Positions 58,718 through 59,861 of a stretch of 59,861 bases of DNA are shown here, one piece after another; within the stretch, counting starts at the first letter, position 1, and each line of letters opens with the position of its first letter. Both the position numbers and the translations under genes were made by a program. The DNA comes from Frankia sp. AiPa1 (GTDB lineage Bacteria > Actinomycetota > Actinomycetes > Frankiales > Frankiaceae). The notes beneath the pieces are model-generated. The model made no database searches and was not told the origin of the DNA. It saw nothing but the letters and a program-made list of their open reading frames with translations. The stretch lies in assembly GCF_023243075.1 (NCBI RefSeq), contig NZ_JALKFZ020000163.1:1-59861 (forward strand), in the 5' to 3' direction.

Positions 58718-59626
58718 TCAGTCCTTGTCCTCGGGGGCGAACTGGACGAGGGCGGCGACCGAGGGGATGAGGTAGTAGGCGCCGCTGTGTGGCGTGGAGA
58801 AATGGGTGAGTTGGTCGCGCAGGCCGTCGTCGGTGGCGCCGGCCATCCGCCGCAGCATGATGTCCAGGATCCGCCGCTCACGGGAGAAGCCGACGAACAG
58901 GGTGCCGTGTTCGGTGGCGGTGCCGTACGCGGTGTTCCGACGGAAGATCTTCAGCTCCTCACCGTCCTCCTCGACCACGGTCCGCGAGACGTGCGAGGTC
59001 GCCGGCATGACGTCCTCGTCAAGCTCCACGCTGTCGGCCCGGGTGCGGCCGATGACGCGTTCCTGCTCCTCGACCGACAGAGCCCGGAAGGCATCGGAGT
59101 CGTGCTTCCAGCGCTGGAACAGCAGGACGCTGGCGCCAACGCCCGGCCCGTCGGGGACCAGCGCGACGTCAGGGGCCACCAGCAGCGACGGGTTCTCGGT
59201 GCCGTCGATGAATCCGGTCAGGTCACGGTCGTGTTCGTACACCCATCCGGTGACCTCGCTCGCGACGGTGGCGAGCCCGATGAGGGCGGCGATGACGTCC
59301 CGGCTGTTGTTGAACACGGAGGTCCGGTCGCCGCCGGCGATCCACGCCCAGGCGTCGTGCTGCGTGGCGGGCATCTGGAAGCCGTCGGCTCCGACGATCG
59401 GCTCGGTGAAGCCCTGGACGCCGGGCGGCGCGTCCGCCGGCGCGACCTGCGCCCACAGCTCCGGGCGGAAGCCCACGACAAGGTTGACCCCACCCCCGGT
59501 CGACAGCGGGCCGGCAAGGCCCGCGACCGCCTTGACCAGCTGGGCGGGCGAGACACCCTCGCACAGCGAGAACTCCAGGTAGCAGTGCTCCGGAGCGCCG
59601 AGACCAAAGATCCCCGGTTGTGTCAC
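58718..59626 (-). CDS. DyP-type haem peroxidase
   Basis: A 302-residue peroxidase with the family signature GFIDGTENP (the GXXDG motif with the distal Asp), the proximal haem histidine region ATSHVSRTV, and IFRRNTAYG and GTLFVGFSRERRILDIML near the end. Length and sequence fit the cytoplasmic YfeX-like class rather than the Tat-exported EfeB class; no signal peptide is present. It oxidises dyes or phenols with hydrogen peroxide. The GTG at 59626 follows GGAGGA. No encapsulin gene is visible in the window. Confidence 0.87.
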   Translation of the reverse strand: MTQPGIFGLGAPEHCYLEFSLCEGVSPAQLVKAVAGLAGPLSTGGGVNLVVGFRPELWAQVAPADAPPGVQGFTEPIVGADGFQMPATQHDAWAWIAGGDRTSVFNNSRDVIAALIGLATVASEVTGWVYEHDRDLTGFIDGTENPSLLVAPDVALVPDGPGVGASVLLFQRWKHDSDAFRALSVEEQERVIGRTRADSVELDEDVMPATSHVSRTVVEEDGEELKIFRRNTAYGTATEHGTLFVGFSRERRILDIMLRRMAGATDDGLRDQLTHFSTPHSGAYYLIPSVAALVQFAPEDKD

Positions 59627-59785
59627 GCGAACCGTCCTCCAGACCGTCTCGACCGCATCGCGCCCTGGGCGCGTGCCCGACAGTACCCGACCTGGCTCAC
59701 GCTGATCATTCCAGCGAGATCGCGGCTCTGTGACGTGGGGTGCGGCTTCCGCGGACCGAGCGCGCGAACCGCGCACGGCGAGCAG

Positions 59786-59861
59786 TCAGGGCTTGCGGGC
59801 GATGCCTCCGTACATGTGCACATGGGCGTCCTCTGTGGCCGCGGCCACCTCGTCGGGATGC
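59786..59861 (-). CDS. Partial CDS, C-terminal end of an unknown gene
   Basis: The minus strand reads HPDEVAAATEDAHVHMYGGI then ARKP and a TGA at 59788-59786. The codon use fits the local genes and the frame runs off the window edge. Only 24 residues are visible, so the family cannot be named. It would be read towards the DyP gene, with 159 bp between. Confidence 0.45.
   Translation of the reverse strand, partial: HPDEVAAATEDAHVHMYGGIARKP

Overview
The window is a roughly 60 kb piece of a very GC-rich actinobacterial chromosome. The signs are very high third-position GC, many GTG and one TTG start, a twin-arginine lipoprotein, an F420-type luciferase-like enzyme, a mycobacterial MT0933-type antitoxin homologue and leaderless promoters. 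A Frankiaceae-like soil organism would fit, but nothing here proves the genus. I see no rRNA, tRNA or CRISPR array.

Layout. Positions 122-8230 hold a DrrAB-like ABC exporter, a receptor-like Ser/Thr kinase with a WD40 propeller, and a DHA2-type exporter divergent from its MarR regulator. Positions 8813-12709 are an alkanesulfonate uptake operon (ssuA, ssuC, ssuB and a TauD-family dioxygenase). Next come an SDR enzyme, a TetR/MFS divergent pair, a membrane aminoacyl-transferase-like protein (DUF2156 type) and a degenerate histidine phosphatase. Positions 20093-26241 (minus strand) hold the second half of the sulfur system: ssuD, an sfnB-like flavoprotein, a DszC-like flavoprotein and an sfnG gene broken by an IS200/IS605 element, with a divergent LysR gene. 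Together these genes would take up sulfonates and release sulfite from sulfonates and sulfones when sulfate is scarce; the dimethylsulfone step is lost here.

Positions 27806-42378 are mixed housekeeping and accessory genes: SnoaL-like, M24 peptidase-like, ECF sigma factor, MarR plus DHA2 exporter, phosphotransferase, MT0933-like antitoxin, MarR, DJ-1/PfpI, Rieske oxygenase, isopenicillin-N-synthase-like oxygenase, small membrane protein and Tat esterase. Positions 42521-47998 are a compact minus-strand operon: a class I methyltransferase frameshifted in a ten-G run, a HEPN-NACHT-FGE-sulfatase protein, a cold-shock-like small protein and a two-TM membrane protein. It has the look of an NTPase-centred conflict (defence) system. 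Positions 48196-59861 hold an EthD protein, an F420-type oxidoreductase, a PQQ-propeller lipoprotein, a catabolic block (two class III CoA-transferases, an amidohydrolase, an AraC regulator), qorB/HxlR, a DyP peroxidase and the tail of a further gene.

The most notable observations are: (1) a 76-bp palindromic repeat present three times at exactly the same length, one copy supplying a stop codon; (2) a cysteine-rich repeat domain inserted inside the first WD40 blade of the kinase; (3) sfnG split by IS605 with most of the gene missing; (4) the HEPN-NACHT-FGE operon next to a homopolymer-frameshifted methyltransferase; and (5) perfect operator palindromes, one over a leaderless MarR promoter. 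All identifications rest on reading motifs by eye; no database search was run.
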